Source of the DNA: Clostridia bacterium
GTDB lineage: Bacteria; Bacillota; Clostridia; Oscillospirales; Acutalibacteraceae
Length of the DNA: 15,796 nucleotides
NCBI GenBank assembly: GCA_017534365.1
Contig: JAFWCS010000281.1
Coordinates: 1-15,796 of the forward strand
Direction: 5' to 3'
Part shown: in pieces, positions 1 to 7,177 of the stretch
How the letters are laid out: the number at the start of each line of letters is the position of its first letter
Numbering within the stretch: the stretch's first letter is position 1
The notes under the pieces: model-generated
Told to the model about the DNA's origin: nothing
The model's database searches: none
What the model saw: the letters and a program-made list of their open reading frames with translations, nothing else
Made by a program: the position numbers and the translations under genes

Positions 1-594
1 ATAGTCGCAGAGCTTCTCCAGATCGCTGACGATGTGGGAAGAAATCAGAATAGAGTGGGACGGATCCCGCGTGAACTCCGTCAGCACGCCGACCAGACCG
101 TCGCGCACGAGCGGATCCAGCCCGGCCGTCGGTTCGTCCAGGATCAGCAGCCGCGCGTGATGCGAAAGCGCGACCGCAAGCTTGAGCTTCATTTTGTTGC
201 CGGTGGAGAGCGCGCGGTATTTCGTGGAGAGCGGAACGCCGAGCTGACGGATGCAGCGCTCGAACGCCACGGCGTCCCAGTTGCGATAGACCTGCCGCAT
301 CAGCTGATTCAGGCGGTAGGGGCGCACATTCGGCGGGAACTCCGCGCCGTCGATCACGAAGCCGATCTCCTCCCGCACCGCGGCCAGCTCCTCGCCCAGC
401 GGCGCGCCGAGGATCGTGCCTTCGCCCGCATCCCTGCCGATGACGTTCAGCAGGAGCTTGATGGCCGTGCTTTTCCCCGCGCCGTTTTCACCGATCAGGC
501 CGAGCACGCAGCCCGCCGGCAGCGTCAGATCGAGCTTGTCCAGCGTGAAATGCGGATAGCGCTTTGTCAGCCCGCGTACTTCGATTGCGTTCAT
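1..594 (-). CDS. ABC transporter ATP-binding protein, YtrB-like (partial)
   Basis: Read on the minus strand from the ATG at 594-592, 198 codons stay open to the left edge, so the C-terminus is missing. Visible motifs in order are a Walker A (GENGAGKST), a degenerate signature (LSTGNKMKLKLA in place of LSGGQ), a Walker B (LLILDEP), a D-loop (AGLD) and the H-loop histidine (SSHI). The degenerate signature is typical of ATPases paired with GntR/YtrA regulators, which work with separate permeases in export or envelope-stress systems. The ATG overlaps the regulator's TGA (ATGA, 591-594), and a GGAG lies five bases upstream (600-603), so translation is probably coupled. The permease should lie beyond the left edge. 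The ATPase call is secure; the substrate is unknown. Confidence 0.93.
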   Translation of the reverse strand, partial: MNAIEVRGLTKRYPHFTLDKLDLTLPAGCVLGLIGENGAGKSTAIKLLLNVIGRDAGEGTILGAPLGEELAAVREEIGFVIDGAEFPPNVRPYRLNQLMRQVYRNWDAVAFERCIRQLGVPLSTKYRALSTGNKMKLKLAVALSHHARLLILDEPTAGLDPLVRDGLVGVLTEFTRDPSHSILISSHIVSDLEKLCDY

Positions 595-977
595 GCCGTC
601 TCCGCCTCCGTTTCCACGATGGTATCAAGCATCTCGATCAGATCCTCCCGTTTGAGGCCACAGCTGTGGGCCAGGGCGGAGATCTCCTGCATATGCGCCT
701 CGATCTGCCGCAGCATTTCTTCGCGCAGCAGGGCGAGATTTTTGGGCGCGGCGAAGCAGCCCTTCCCCGCGACTGTATAGAGGAACCCCTCGCGTTCCAG
801 TTCTTCATAGGCGCGTTTGGTCGTGATGACGCTGATGCGCAGGTCCTTCGCGAGGCTGCGGATGGAGGGCAGCATCTCCTCGGGCGCAATGTCGCCGCAG
901 AGGATCTGCGCCTTGATCTGCGCATAGATCTGGTCATAGATCGGCCGCCCGCTGCGATTGTCGATGATGATTTTCAC
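591..977 (-). CDS. GntR family transcriptional regulator, YtrA subfamily
   Basis: A 128-residue protein from a GTG start at 977. The start is fixed by GGGAGG at 985-990, seven bases upstream; a longer frame opening at 1031 would begin inside the promoter and operator and is rejected. Residues about 8-75 form the GntR winged helix (GRPIYDQIYAQIKAQI, then LPSIRSLAKDLRIS and TTKRAYEELEREGF, ending in the GKG wing). The short all-helical tail (LREEMLRQIEAHMQEI) lacks a FadR, HutC or MocR effector domain, which is the YtrA pattern; such proteins usually repress their own ABC operon. The gene is first in the operon and overlaps the ATPase by four bases. A perfect inverted repeat over its promoter supports autoregulation. 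The inducing signal cannot be read from the sequence. Confidence 0.92.
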   Translation of the reverse strand: MKIIIDNRSGRPIYDQIYAQIKAQILCGDIAPEEMLPSIRSLAKDLRISVITTKRAYEELEREGFLYTVAGKGCFAAPKNLALLREEMLRQIEAHMQEISALAHSCGLKREDLIEMLDTIVETEAETA

Positions 978-984
978 GAAACCG

Positions 985-990
985 CCTCCC
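985..990 (-). promoter_or_regulatory. Ribosome binding site of the GntR gene
   Basis: GGGAGG on the minus strand lies seven bases before the GTG at 977-975. It decides the non-ATG start of the regulator. Confidence 0.8.
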
Positions 991-999
991 AGCATGTTG

Positions 1000-1024
1000 T
1001 CTGTATATACACAGTATATACAGA
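1000..1024 (-). promoter_or_regulatory. Palindromic operator over the GntR/ABC promoter
   Basis: Two perfect 11-base arms (TCTGTATATAC and GTATATACAGA) flank a three-base spacer (ACA). The repeat covers the whole -10 hexamer, so a dimeric regulator bound here would block RNA polymerase. YtrA-type proteins bind such palindromes upstream of their own genes, so the likely ligand is the GntR protein encoded just downstream. The palindrome and the overlap are seen; the binding is inferred. Confidence 0.82.
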
Positions 1025-1041
1025 TATACACGGATTGTCAA
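1013..1041 (-). promoter_or_regulatory. Sigma-A promoter of the GntR-ABC operon
   Basis: On the minus strand a perfect TTGACA (1041-1036) is followed by a 17-base spacer and TATACT (1018-1013). It is the only strong promoter upstream of the operon, and its -10 box lies inside the palindromic operator. Confidence 0.85.
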
Positions 1042-1166
1042 GAGGGAAAAAAGTGCGTTCGGATCAAAACGCGCGTGCCGGCCGCTTTTGCGTCAGGAAG
1101 GACGAGAGGATCCGCGGTTTTTTATTAAAATTTATAAAAAATTTAAAAACTTCTCCCTTTTAGGTA

Positions 1167-1195
1167 GTGCAAAACCGAAAAAAGTATGATAGAAT
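1167..1195 (+). promoter_or_regulatory. Possible weak promoter of the SPFH gene
   Basis: A TAGAAT box at 1190-1195, overlapping an alternative TATGAT at 1185-1190, lies 17 bases after a poor -35 (GTGCAA, 1167-1172), in an A/T-rich stretch. Position and base composition suit a promoter but the -35 is weak. Apart from this and the divergent GntR promoter, nothing else was seen between 1042 and 1240. Confidence 0.35.
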
Positions 1196-1256
1196 AAAAA
1201 ACGAGAATGGGCGATCCCCGCGGAAAGCCCGGCAAATCTGAAAGGAGCGATACACT

Positions 1257-2672
1257 ATGGGACTCATTCAAGCCGGTATGGGCGCAGTGGGCGGCGTGCT
1301 CGCTGATCAGTGGAAAGAATTTTTCTACTGCGAATCCATGGATAAGGACACCCTCATGGTCAAGGGCGAGAAGCGCATCACTTCCCGCTCCACCAACACC
1401 AAAGGGAACGACAACATCATCTCCAACGGTTCCGGCATCGCCGTGGCCGACGGGCAGGCGATGATCATCGTCGAGCAGGGCAAGGTCGTGGAATTCTGCG
1501 CCGAGCCCGGCCAGTTTACCTACAACACCTCCACCGAGCCGAGCATCTTCACCGGCAAGCTCGGCGACAGCATCAAGGAAACCTTCAAGCTCATCGGCAA
1601 GCGCTTCACCTACGGCGGCGACACCGGCAAGGATCAGCGCGTCTATTATTTCAACACCAAAGAGCTGATCGACAACAAATTCGGCACCCAGAATCCCGTG
1701 CCCTTCCGCGTTGTGGACAGAAATATCGGCCTGGATATCGATATTTCCGTGCGCTGCAACGGCGTGTATTCCTATCGCATCGCGGATCCGCTGCTCTTCT
1801 ACACCAGCCTCGCGGGCAACGTGAAGGCGGAGTATAAGCGCGACGAGATCGACGGCCAGCTCAAGGGCGAATTCCTCAATGCGCTGCAGCCGGCGTTTGC
1901 GAAGATCTCCGAGATGGGCATCCGCTACAGCGCGCTGCCCGGCCACACGATGGAGCTCTCCGAAGCGATGAACGAAGTGCTCACGCATTCCTGGTATGAG
2001 AAGCGCGGCCTGGCTGTCGTTTCCGTGGCGATCAATTCCATCACCGCCCCCAAAGAGGACGAGGATATGATCAAGGAGCTGCAGAAGACGGCAGTCATGC
2101 GCGATCCCTCGATGGCGGGCGCGACCTATGTCAGCGCGACGGCCGACGCCATGCGCAAGGCGGCAGGCAACGAGGCCGGCGCAATGACCGGTTTCATGGG
2201 CATGGGTATGGCCATGAACGCCGGCGGCGCAAACAACGTCGGCAATCTCTTCGCCATGGGTCAGCAGCAACAGCAGCAGGCAGCGGCGGCCGCGGCAGGC
2301 AGCTGGACCTGCCCGAAATGCGGCGCGACCGTGACCGGCAACTTCTGCCCGCAGTGCGGCGAGAAGAAGCCCGAGCCCAAGCCCGCTCCGGCCGCGAACG
2401 GCTGGACCTGCGCGAAGTGCGGCGCGGCTGCGACCGGCAACTTCTGCCCGGAATGCGGCGCCCCGAAGTCGGCAGCCGCCGAGGGCTGGACCTGCGCGAA
2501 GTGCGGCGCGGTGAATAAAGGCAAGTTCTGCGCGGAATGCGGCGCCCCGAAACCGGCCGGCGCCCCGCTCTATCGCTGCGATAAATGCGGCTGGGAGCCT
2601 GCGGATCCGAAGAATCCGCCGAAATTCTGCCCGGAATGCGGCGATCCCTTCGATGAGAACGACGCGAAATAA
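1257..2672 (+). CDS. SPFH domain protein with four C-terminal zinc ribbons (YdjI-like)
   Basis: A 471-residue cytosolic protein; the start is set by AAAGGAG at 1241-1247, nine bases upstream. Residues about 30-270 match the SPFH-like family often annotated as virion core protein or YdjI (VKGEKRITSRST, ADGQAMIIVEQGKVVEFCAEPGQF, KEDEDMIKELQ). A glycine/methionine/alanine stretch with six Gln then six Ala links this to four treble-cysteine units starting near residues 352, 385, 413 and 441, each CxxCG followed by FCxxCG. The first three are near-identical in protein and DNA, which points to tandem duplication. Relatives are membrane-associated scaffolds linked to phage-shock or envelope-stress systems; zinc ribbons probably recruit partners. 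There is no signal peptide or membrane segment. The gene stands alone between its leader and a strong terminator. The family is confident; the role is uncertain. Confidence 0.9.
   Translation: MGLIQAGMGAVGGVLADQWKEFFYCESMDKDTLMVKGEKRITSRSTNTKGNDNIISNGSGIAVADGQAMIIVEQGKVVEFCAEPGQFTYNTSTEPSIFTGKLGDSIKETFKLIGKRFTYGGDTGKDQRVYYFNTKELIDNKFGTQNPVPFRVVDRNIGLDIDISVRCNGVYSYRIADPLLFYTSLAGNVKAEYKRDEIDGQLKGEFLNALQPAFAKISEMGIRYSALPGHTMELSEAMNEVLTHSWYEKRGLAVVSVAINSITAPKEDEDMIKELQKTAVMRDPSMAGATYVSATADAMRKAAGNEAGAMTGFMGMGMAMNAGGANNVGNLFAMGQQQQQQAAAAAAGSWTCPKCGATVTGNFCPQCGEKKPEPKPAPAANGWTCAKCGAAATGNFCPECGAPKSAAAEGWTCAKCGAVNKGKFCAECGAPKPAGAPLYRCDKCGWEPADPKNPPKFCPECGDPFDENDAK
2310..2654 (+). repeat. Tandem zinc-ribbon coding repeats
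   Basis: Four in-frame repeats inside the SPFH gene start near 2310, 2409, 2493 and 2577, with spacings of about 99, 84 and 84 bases. The second and third open with the same run (TGGACCTGCGCGAAGTGCGG). The pattern suggests recent internal duplication and could change copy number by slippage or recombination. Confidence 0.75.
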
Positions 2673-2720
2673 GGTTGCCTGACCCGCGAGCGGCAGTTTC
2701 CTCTATACATTTATAAATAA

Positions 2721-2767
2721 CAGCATCCGGATCTCCGGCTTCCGCCGGGGCCCCGGATGCTGTTTTT
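2721..2767 (+). terminator. Rho-independent terminator of the SPFH gene
   Basis: A 10-bp outer stem (CAGCATCCGG with CCGGATGCTG, 2721-2730 and 2753-2762) encloses a second GC stem (CTCCGGC with GCCGGGG) and is followed directly by five T. It separates the SPFH gene from the next operon. Confidence 0.92.
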
Positions 2768-2849
2768 GGTTGTTCGTCTTTATTGGTCCGGTTCACAACC
2801 GTGGTCCGGGCGCAGGATTGTTTTTTTAGTAAAAAACATTTTTGGGATA

Positions 2850-2879
2850 TTGATATCGTCGGTCACAATATGATATAAT
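2850..2879 (+). promoter_or_regulatory. Extended -10 promoter of the RyR/TIR operon
   Basis: TTGATA (2850-2855), an 18-base spacer and a consensus TATAAT (2874-2879) preceded by TG at 2871-2872. The start site would lie near 2886 and give a leader of about 45 bases. The operon therefore does not depend on the SPFH promoter. Confidence 0.85.
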
Positions 2880-2894
2880 TTCTGCGGACAAGGG

Positions 2895-2925
2895 AAAGGA
2901 GGCCGATCGTTCGGCTGAAGGGGTG
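2895..2925 (+). promoter_or_regulatory. Leader with a decoy and a real ribosome binding site
   Basis: An AAAGGAGG at 2895-2902 is the best ribosome-binding match here but has no start codon at a usable distance. It is followed by a small hairpin (CCGA-TCGT-TCGG, 2903-2914). The site that serves the ATG at 2931 is the weaker AAGGGG at 2918-2923, seven bases upstream. The first site may be a standby site or chance. Confidence 0.45.
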
Positions 2926-2930
2926 ACGAA

Positions 2931-4901
2931 ATGTATTTTAATGAAAAAATATCCTTTATCATCTTTTGCACCGCGTTGGCTGTGTCCGCAGGGATGTGGA
3001 TTGCGAAAAGGCTGCGTAAAAACGAGGTTTTTACACAGATTACGCCGACGAAGGTGTTCATTGCGGGATTTGTTGCTTCTTTATCCGCCTATATCTTTTT
3101 GGCGTCTGTATCTAATGGGATCATCTCTTTGATTGATACAGGATTCGTGACATTCAGAAATGTCAAAAAATATTTCAAGCTGGACCTTGCGCCGTCCGAA
3201 TTCAATGCGGTGATTTCTTCTCATGCGGAGATCTCGCCGTTCGGCAGATATTACCTCGCTTTGCTGGATCTGATTATCCCCGTGATCGTGGTGCGCGTGG
3301 TTTATACGACCTTCCGGGATTATCTGACGCAGTGGGTCTATCTTCTGCGAAGATGGAGAAAATATCATATTTTCAGCGATCTCAACGACAAATCCATTTG
3401 CCTCGCGGAGGACGTGTTTAAAAATGAAAAAAAGTGCACGATCATTTTCTCAAACGTGTCGGATAAATACTCCGAAGGTCTTCTGAGCAGGGCGAAAAAA
3501 ATCAACGCACTTTTCACAAACAAAAAGCTGGTCGATTTTACATATTTCAAGCGCTGCAACTCCATCTACATTATCAGTGATGACGACTCAGCAAATATTT
3601 GCACCGCCATTGAAGTGAGCAACCGGCTGAACCAGAGAAGGGTTGACGGAAACCTGTTCGTTTCTTCCGCGCAGGAGGTCTCTCCGGATCACATTGACGC
3701 GATCAACCGCAATCCGAAGAATCGTCACTGCAGCGTGCACCTGATCAATTATGCGCAGACAATTGCCTACCGCATGCTGTTTGATTACCCGCTTTTCAAG
3801 GCGGCGGAACTGGCCGGCAGCAACAAAATCTCTGTGCTGATCGTCGGCGCAGGTTTTGTCGGCATGGAAGTCGCCAAAGCAGCCCTGTGGGCGGGTCAGA
3901 TGAAAAGCTTTGCGTTTGAAATCACGATCGTGGATATCCGGAATACGGAAAACGATTTCAACGCGCCCGGCTATGATCTCAATGAAAGGCTGAAGGATGC
4001 CGACGTCCGTCTCAACTACAGCTTCGTTGTTGCGGACGTGAATTCAAATCAATTCAAGGAAATCATCCGGGCGCATAACGATGCAAACTATATTGTCGTT
4101 GCGCTCGGCAATGATGAGCTGACACTCAACACCTCTGTGGCATTGCGCAGAGAGCTGATTCGCAGCGCAGTTGAAAACGGAACATACGACGGCAAGATCC
4201 GATCGCTGATTATCCCTGTGATCATGAATGAGCTTTATGCTGCGCTTCTGACAAACCTGAATGAAGACGGCGGATTTCAGCATTACGGCTCAAACAGTCA
4301 GATTTTCAGGCTCGAGAATATCGGATACTCCGGCCTGGATAAGATGGCGACTTACATCAACTGGAATTACGATCGGAATTACGAGGCAAATCTCACCTTG
4401 CAGGCATCGGAAGAGAAGTATAAACGCTTGTCCGAAATCAACAAACGATCCAGCCGTGCCGCTGCGATCCGGGCACTCTACAACCTGAAGGATGTCGGCG
4501 TGGACTGCGTGATTTCCGATGAAACGTTTGAGAATGAGATCACAGTAGCGCAAGCGGATTCTCTGCTTCGTGCTGCCGATCTTCAGGAACTGGAGCATAA
4601 GCGCTGGACAATATTTATGGCAATCAACGGATGGAACCCCTGGAAGCTGCACGCGGATGACGATTATGTCTCAATTGAAAAATATGATCAGAATGTGCAT
4701 AAACTGACGGCCGCACGGCTGCACGGCTGTATGATCAGAAATGATCAGCTTGATAAAATCTCAGAGGCTGTGCCTTCTGCAGGCCGGGGCGATACCTTGC
4801 GCAAGAATGACGTTGCAGTTATCAACGCCAGTGCGAAGGCACTGGATTATGCGTTCGGGAATATGAAGTTCCTTCGTCAGGAAGAGGAGCGTTTGCCATG
4901 A
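2931..4901 (+). CDS. Membrane protein: 3 TM, two Rossmann/RCK-like domains, C-terminal RyR-like domain
   Basis: A 656-residue protein, first gene of the operon. Hydrophobic helices lie near residues 6-24, 42-68 and 107-125, a compact channel-like N-terminus. Residues about 144-290 look like a TrkA-N/RCK unit (KYHIFSDLNDKSICLAEDV, then NSIYIISDDDSANICTAIE) but lack the glycine-rich loop. Residues 299-465 are a second Rossmann unit with an intact GxGxxG (VGAGFVGMEVAKAA, Gly306, Gly308, Gly311) and an acidic end of strand two (ITIVDI). Residues 551-640 resemble an RyR domain: LQELEHKRW, GW at 567-568, then RLHGCMIRNDQLDKIS. RCK domains gate ion channels on binding nucleotides or ions; prokaryotic RyR domains are thought to be ligand sensors. 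The next gene overlaps by ATGA. The parts are well supported; a pore and its ligand are inferred. A non-channel membrane sensor is the main alternative. Confidence 0.85.
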   Translation: MYFNEKISFIIFCTALAVSAGMWIAKRLRKNEVFTQITPTKVFIAGFVASLSAYIFLASVSNGIISLIDTGFVTFRNVKKYFKLDLAPSEFNAVISSHAEISPFGRYYLALLDLIIPVIVVRVVYTTFRDYLTQWVYLLRRWRKYHIFSDLNDKSICLAEDVFKNEKKCTIIFSNVSDKYSEGLLSRAKKINALFTNKKLVDFTYFKRCNSIYIISDDDSANICTAIEVSNRLNQRRVDGNLFVSSAQEVSPDHIDAINRNPKNRHCSVHLINYAQTIAYRMLFDYPLFKAAELAGSNKISVLIVGAGFVGMEVAKAALWAGQMKSFAFEITIVDIRNTENDFNAPGYDLNERLKDADVRLNYSFVVADVNSNQFKEIIRAHNDANYIVVALGNDELTLNTSVALRRELIRSAVENGTYDGKIRSLIIPVIMNELYAALLTNLNEDGGFQHYGSNSQIFRLENIGYSGLDKMATYINWNYDRNYEANLTLQASEEKYKRLSEINKRSSRAAAIRALYNLKDVGVDCVISDETFENEITVAQADSLLRAADLQELEHKRWTIFMAINGWNPWKLHADDDYVSIEKYDQNVHKLTAARLHGCMIRNDQLDKISEAVPSAGRGDTLRKNDVAVINASAKALDYAFGNMKFLRQEEERLP

Positions 4902-6907
4902 AAAAACAGGTCTTTATCAGTTACAAGGCAGAAGAAAGAGCGCAGGCGGAGGGGATAAAAGCCCGAATCGAAGCGGCGGGGTTTTCTTGCTGGATGGCGC
5001 CTGAATCCATTCCGGGCGGCTCAAGCTACGCCGCAGAAATTGAAAACGCAATCAGAGACTGTACCGCGTTTGTATTGGTTTTCTCTGAAAAAGCCATGCG
5101 CTCGACATGGGTGGAGAAGGAAATTGACAGAGCGATCAACAACGGCAAGCTGATTCTGCCCTTCCGAACGGAGTCGTTTTCGCTCAGCACCTCGTTCAGC
5201 TACTATCTGACGAACGTTCAGTTTTACGAGGCCTATGAGGATTATGAGGTTGCCCTGGCGCAGCTGATTGAACGGTTAAAGGAAAACTGCACACCGGATC
5301 TGCCCGTAAAGGCGGAGGAGAAGACGCCGGAAGCCGGGGAGGACGCGCGGACGGATCTGCCGAAGCCCGGGAAGAGTCCGAAGACGCAGAAAGCTGCCAA
5401 AATGCCCAGACAGAAGCACAAGAAAAAGGCGAAGAAGATTTTGCTTGCCATCCTGGCGTCGGTTCTTGCGCTGGTAGCAATTGTCGTTGCGATCATGGTT
5501 GCGGGAAATCGTAAAATCCTCATTGCAGGCAACGAAGTGTCCGTATCATCTTACGCGCTGAGAGTTCGCGATCGCAAGCTGACAAAGGACGACATCAAAA
5601 ATATCAATAAGCTGAAAGGGCTTGGTGAGATCTGCCTTGAGAACTGCGGCCTGAACGACGAAACAGCAAAACAGATCAAAGCATTCAGCGCCGATTATAA
5701 AAGCCGATTGAGAACAATCGATCTGAGCGAGAATGAAGGCTTCACGGATCTTTCACTCCTCGAAAACGTCAGCAAGCTGAATCTGCTTGACGTTTCCAAT
5801 ACCGGAATCGCGGGATTTGAAGGCCTCAGCCGTGCGCTTGGAGAAGACGGCTTCTCAAGCCAGATCATTGCGGATGGATGTCGGATCTCATCCTTCAATA
5901 ATCTCGTTTTATCCCCGGACAAACCATCCGCCCTTGCCTTCTCCCTCAATGGCTGCGGCCTGACGGATCAGCTCGCCGCAGAGCTCGGAAACGCTTTGGC
6001 AGAGATGGGAAATGTGACCGGCTTGAACATCGGAAACAACCCCGAAATCACCGGTCTTTCCTTCCTCTCGGATTTCACATCGCTCAAAAGGCTGGATGTT
6101 TCAAATACAGGTCTGCGTGATTTCAAGGGGATCGAAAAATGCATTTATCTCGAATCACTGCGCGCAAACGATTGCGGGCTGACCTCGACGGCCGGTCTCG
6201 AAAACACAACGCTGCTGACAACGGTGATGCTGAACGGTGCCGGCTTGCATGTAGCAGATCTGGCTTTTCTGAAGAATTCATCCGCAGGGATCCAAAACTT
6301 GTTCCTGGGTAATAACAACTTCGAAGCGACGGATGCTGCCGCCCTGCAAGCACTGATTGCGCCGATGCGTCAGCTTGTGATGCTGGATCTGCGTCGATCC
6401 GCAATTCAGGATGTTTCGTTTCTCAATGACAAAGCGCAGCTTGCCTGGCTGAATCTTGCGGATAACGCAATTACCGATTTCGCTTGTCTCGGCTCACTGG
6501 AAAAGCTTGCGAGCCTTGATCTCTCCGGAAATCAGCTGGCCTCGTTTGACCTCGGCAGCTTGCCGGAAAGCATGAAAGTTTTGAATCTCAGCAATAACAG
6601 CATCGCATTTGAGGATCCCGTCATCAGCTGCAACCTCGATTGCCTGGATCTGCACGGATGCACTTATCAGACGATCTCGGTTCCGGGCTATTGCCGGTGG
6701 GTGATGCTCGACTATGTTGATGCCGCGGATTATACGAACGGATTCCAGATGAAAGAAATCAAAATGGCAGGCTGCCCGCTGAACAGGCAGGTGGCACTCT
6801 CAGAAATCTTTGGAGACAAGATCGAATATGTCGATTATGAGGAATACGAAACCTACGCGGCGGACCTCATCACAGCCCACGCAGACGAACTTCTTTCCAA
6901 AGGCTGA
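4898..6907 (+). CDS. TIR - transmembrane - leucine-rich-repeat receptor-like protein
   Basis: A 669-residue protein starting in the ATGA overlap, with AGGAG at 4885-4889, eight bases upstream. Residues 3-128 are a TIR domain: VFISYKAEE, CWMAPESIPGG, and STWVEKEI, whose Glu75 aligns with the catalytic glutamate of SARM1-type NADases (WVHKEI). A Lys/Pro-rich linker (about 131-180) ends in a strongly basic patch, then one helix at 181-202. Residues about 225-640 hold roughly a dozen leucine-rich repeats of 22-residue type (LAWLNLADNAITDFACL, LASLDLSGNQLASFDL). The basic patch before the helix predicts a cytosolic TIR and external LRRs, so it is a Toll-like receptor layout in reverse order. There is no signal peptide or sortase motif. 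NADase activity is inferred; a scaffold TIR is the alternative. Confidence 0.9.
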   Translation: MKKQVFISYKAEERAQAEGIKARIEAAGFSCWMAPESIPGGSSYAAEIENAIRDCTAFVLVFSEKAMRSTWVEKEIDRAINNGKLILPFRTESFSLSTSFSYYLTNVQFYEAYEDYEVALAQLIERLKENCTPDLPVKAEEKTPEAGEDARTDLPKPGKSPKTQKAAKMPRQKHKKKAKKILLAILASVLALVAIVVAIMVAGNRKILIAGNEVSVSSYALRVRDRKLTKDDIKNINKLKGLGEICLENCGLNDETAKQIKAFSADYKSRLRTIDLSENEGFTDLSLLENVSKLNLLDVSNTGIAGFEGLSRALGEDGFSSQIIADGCRISSFNNLVLSPDKPSALAFSLNGCGLTDQLAAELGNALAEMGNVTGLNIGNNPEITGLSFLSDFTSLKRLDVSNTGLRDFKGIEKCIYLESLRANDCGLTSTAGLENTTLLTTVMLNGAGLHVADLAFLKNSSAGIQNLFLGNNNFEATDAAALQALIAPMRQLVMLDLRRSAIQDVSFLNDKAQLAWLNLADNAITDFACLGSLEKLASLDLSGNQLASFDLGSLPESMKVLNLSNNSIAFEDPVISCNLDCLDLHGCTYQTISVPGYCRWVMLDYVDAADYTNGFQMKEIKMAGCPLNRQVALSEIFGDKIEYVDYEEYETYAADLITAHADELLSKG

Positions 6908-6973
6908 ACCGTGTCCGCGTTGACGCTGAATATCCGCTGTCGTCTTTTGACTTTCGATCTTTTCACGCAACAT

Positions 6974-7038
6974 ACAGAAAAGCCGGCGCGTCATCATCAT
7001 TCAACATGATGGCTGCGGCCGGCTCTTTCTGTTTTAGT
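6974..7038 (+). terminator. Terminator of the RyR/TIR operon
   Basis: A long stem (ACAGAAA plus AGCCGGC, 6974-6987, pairing with GCCGGCT, one bulged C, then TTTCTGT at 7018-7032), with an inner CATCAT/ATGATG pairing, runs into TTTTAGTTT. It closes the operon about 65 bases after its last stop. Bases 7039-7141, between this and the opposing tRNA terminator, hold no gene that I can support. Confidence 0.8.
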
Positions 7039-7141
7039 TTCAGGGATCGTTTGCTGATTATTCGACCGCGGCTGTGCCGCGCGGGGCAAGGTGCGTCAAA
7101 GCATCGCATCGGAACGTTTGCAGCAAGAGAGCCCTTTCACG

Positions 7142-7170
7142 AAAAAAAGCAGCTCGCTGCTGCAAGCTGC
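7142..7170 (-). terminator. Terminator of the tRNA unit
   Basis: On the minus strand a GCAGCT/AGCTGC stem (7170-7165 and 7154-7149) is followed by seven T (7148-7142). It begins eight bases after the CCA end of tRNA-Glu and faces the terminator of the TIR operon. Confidence 0.82.
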
Positions 7171-7177
7171 CTGAAAA

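Noticed and set aside
34..1163. Two plus-strand open frames across the ABC and GntR genes
   Set aside because: Both are antisense to genes with intact Walker and winged-helix motifs.
1143..2270. A 375-codon open frame on the minus strand opposite the SPFH gene
   Set aside because: His/Ala/Gly-rich antisense artefact; the SPFH and zinc-ribbon motifs are on the plus strand with a good ribosome binding site.
2820..2837. GTTTTTT-TAGT-AAAAAAC inverted repeat as a terminator or operator
   Set aside because: A pure A/T stem is weak, and a strong terminator already lies just upstream; kept only as a possible upstream promoter element.
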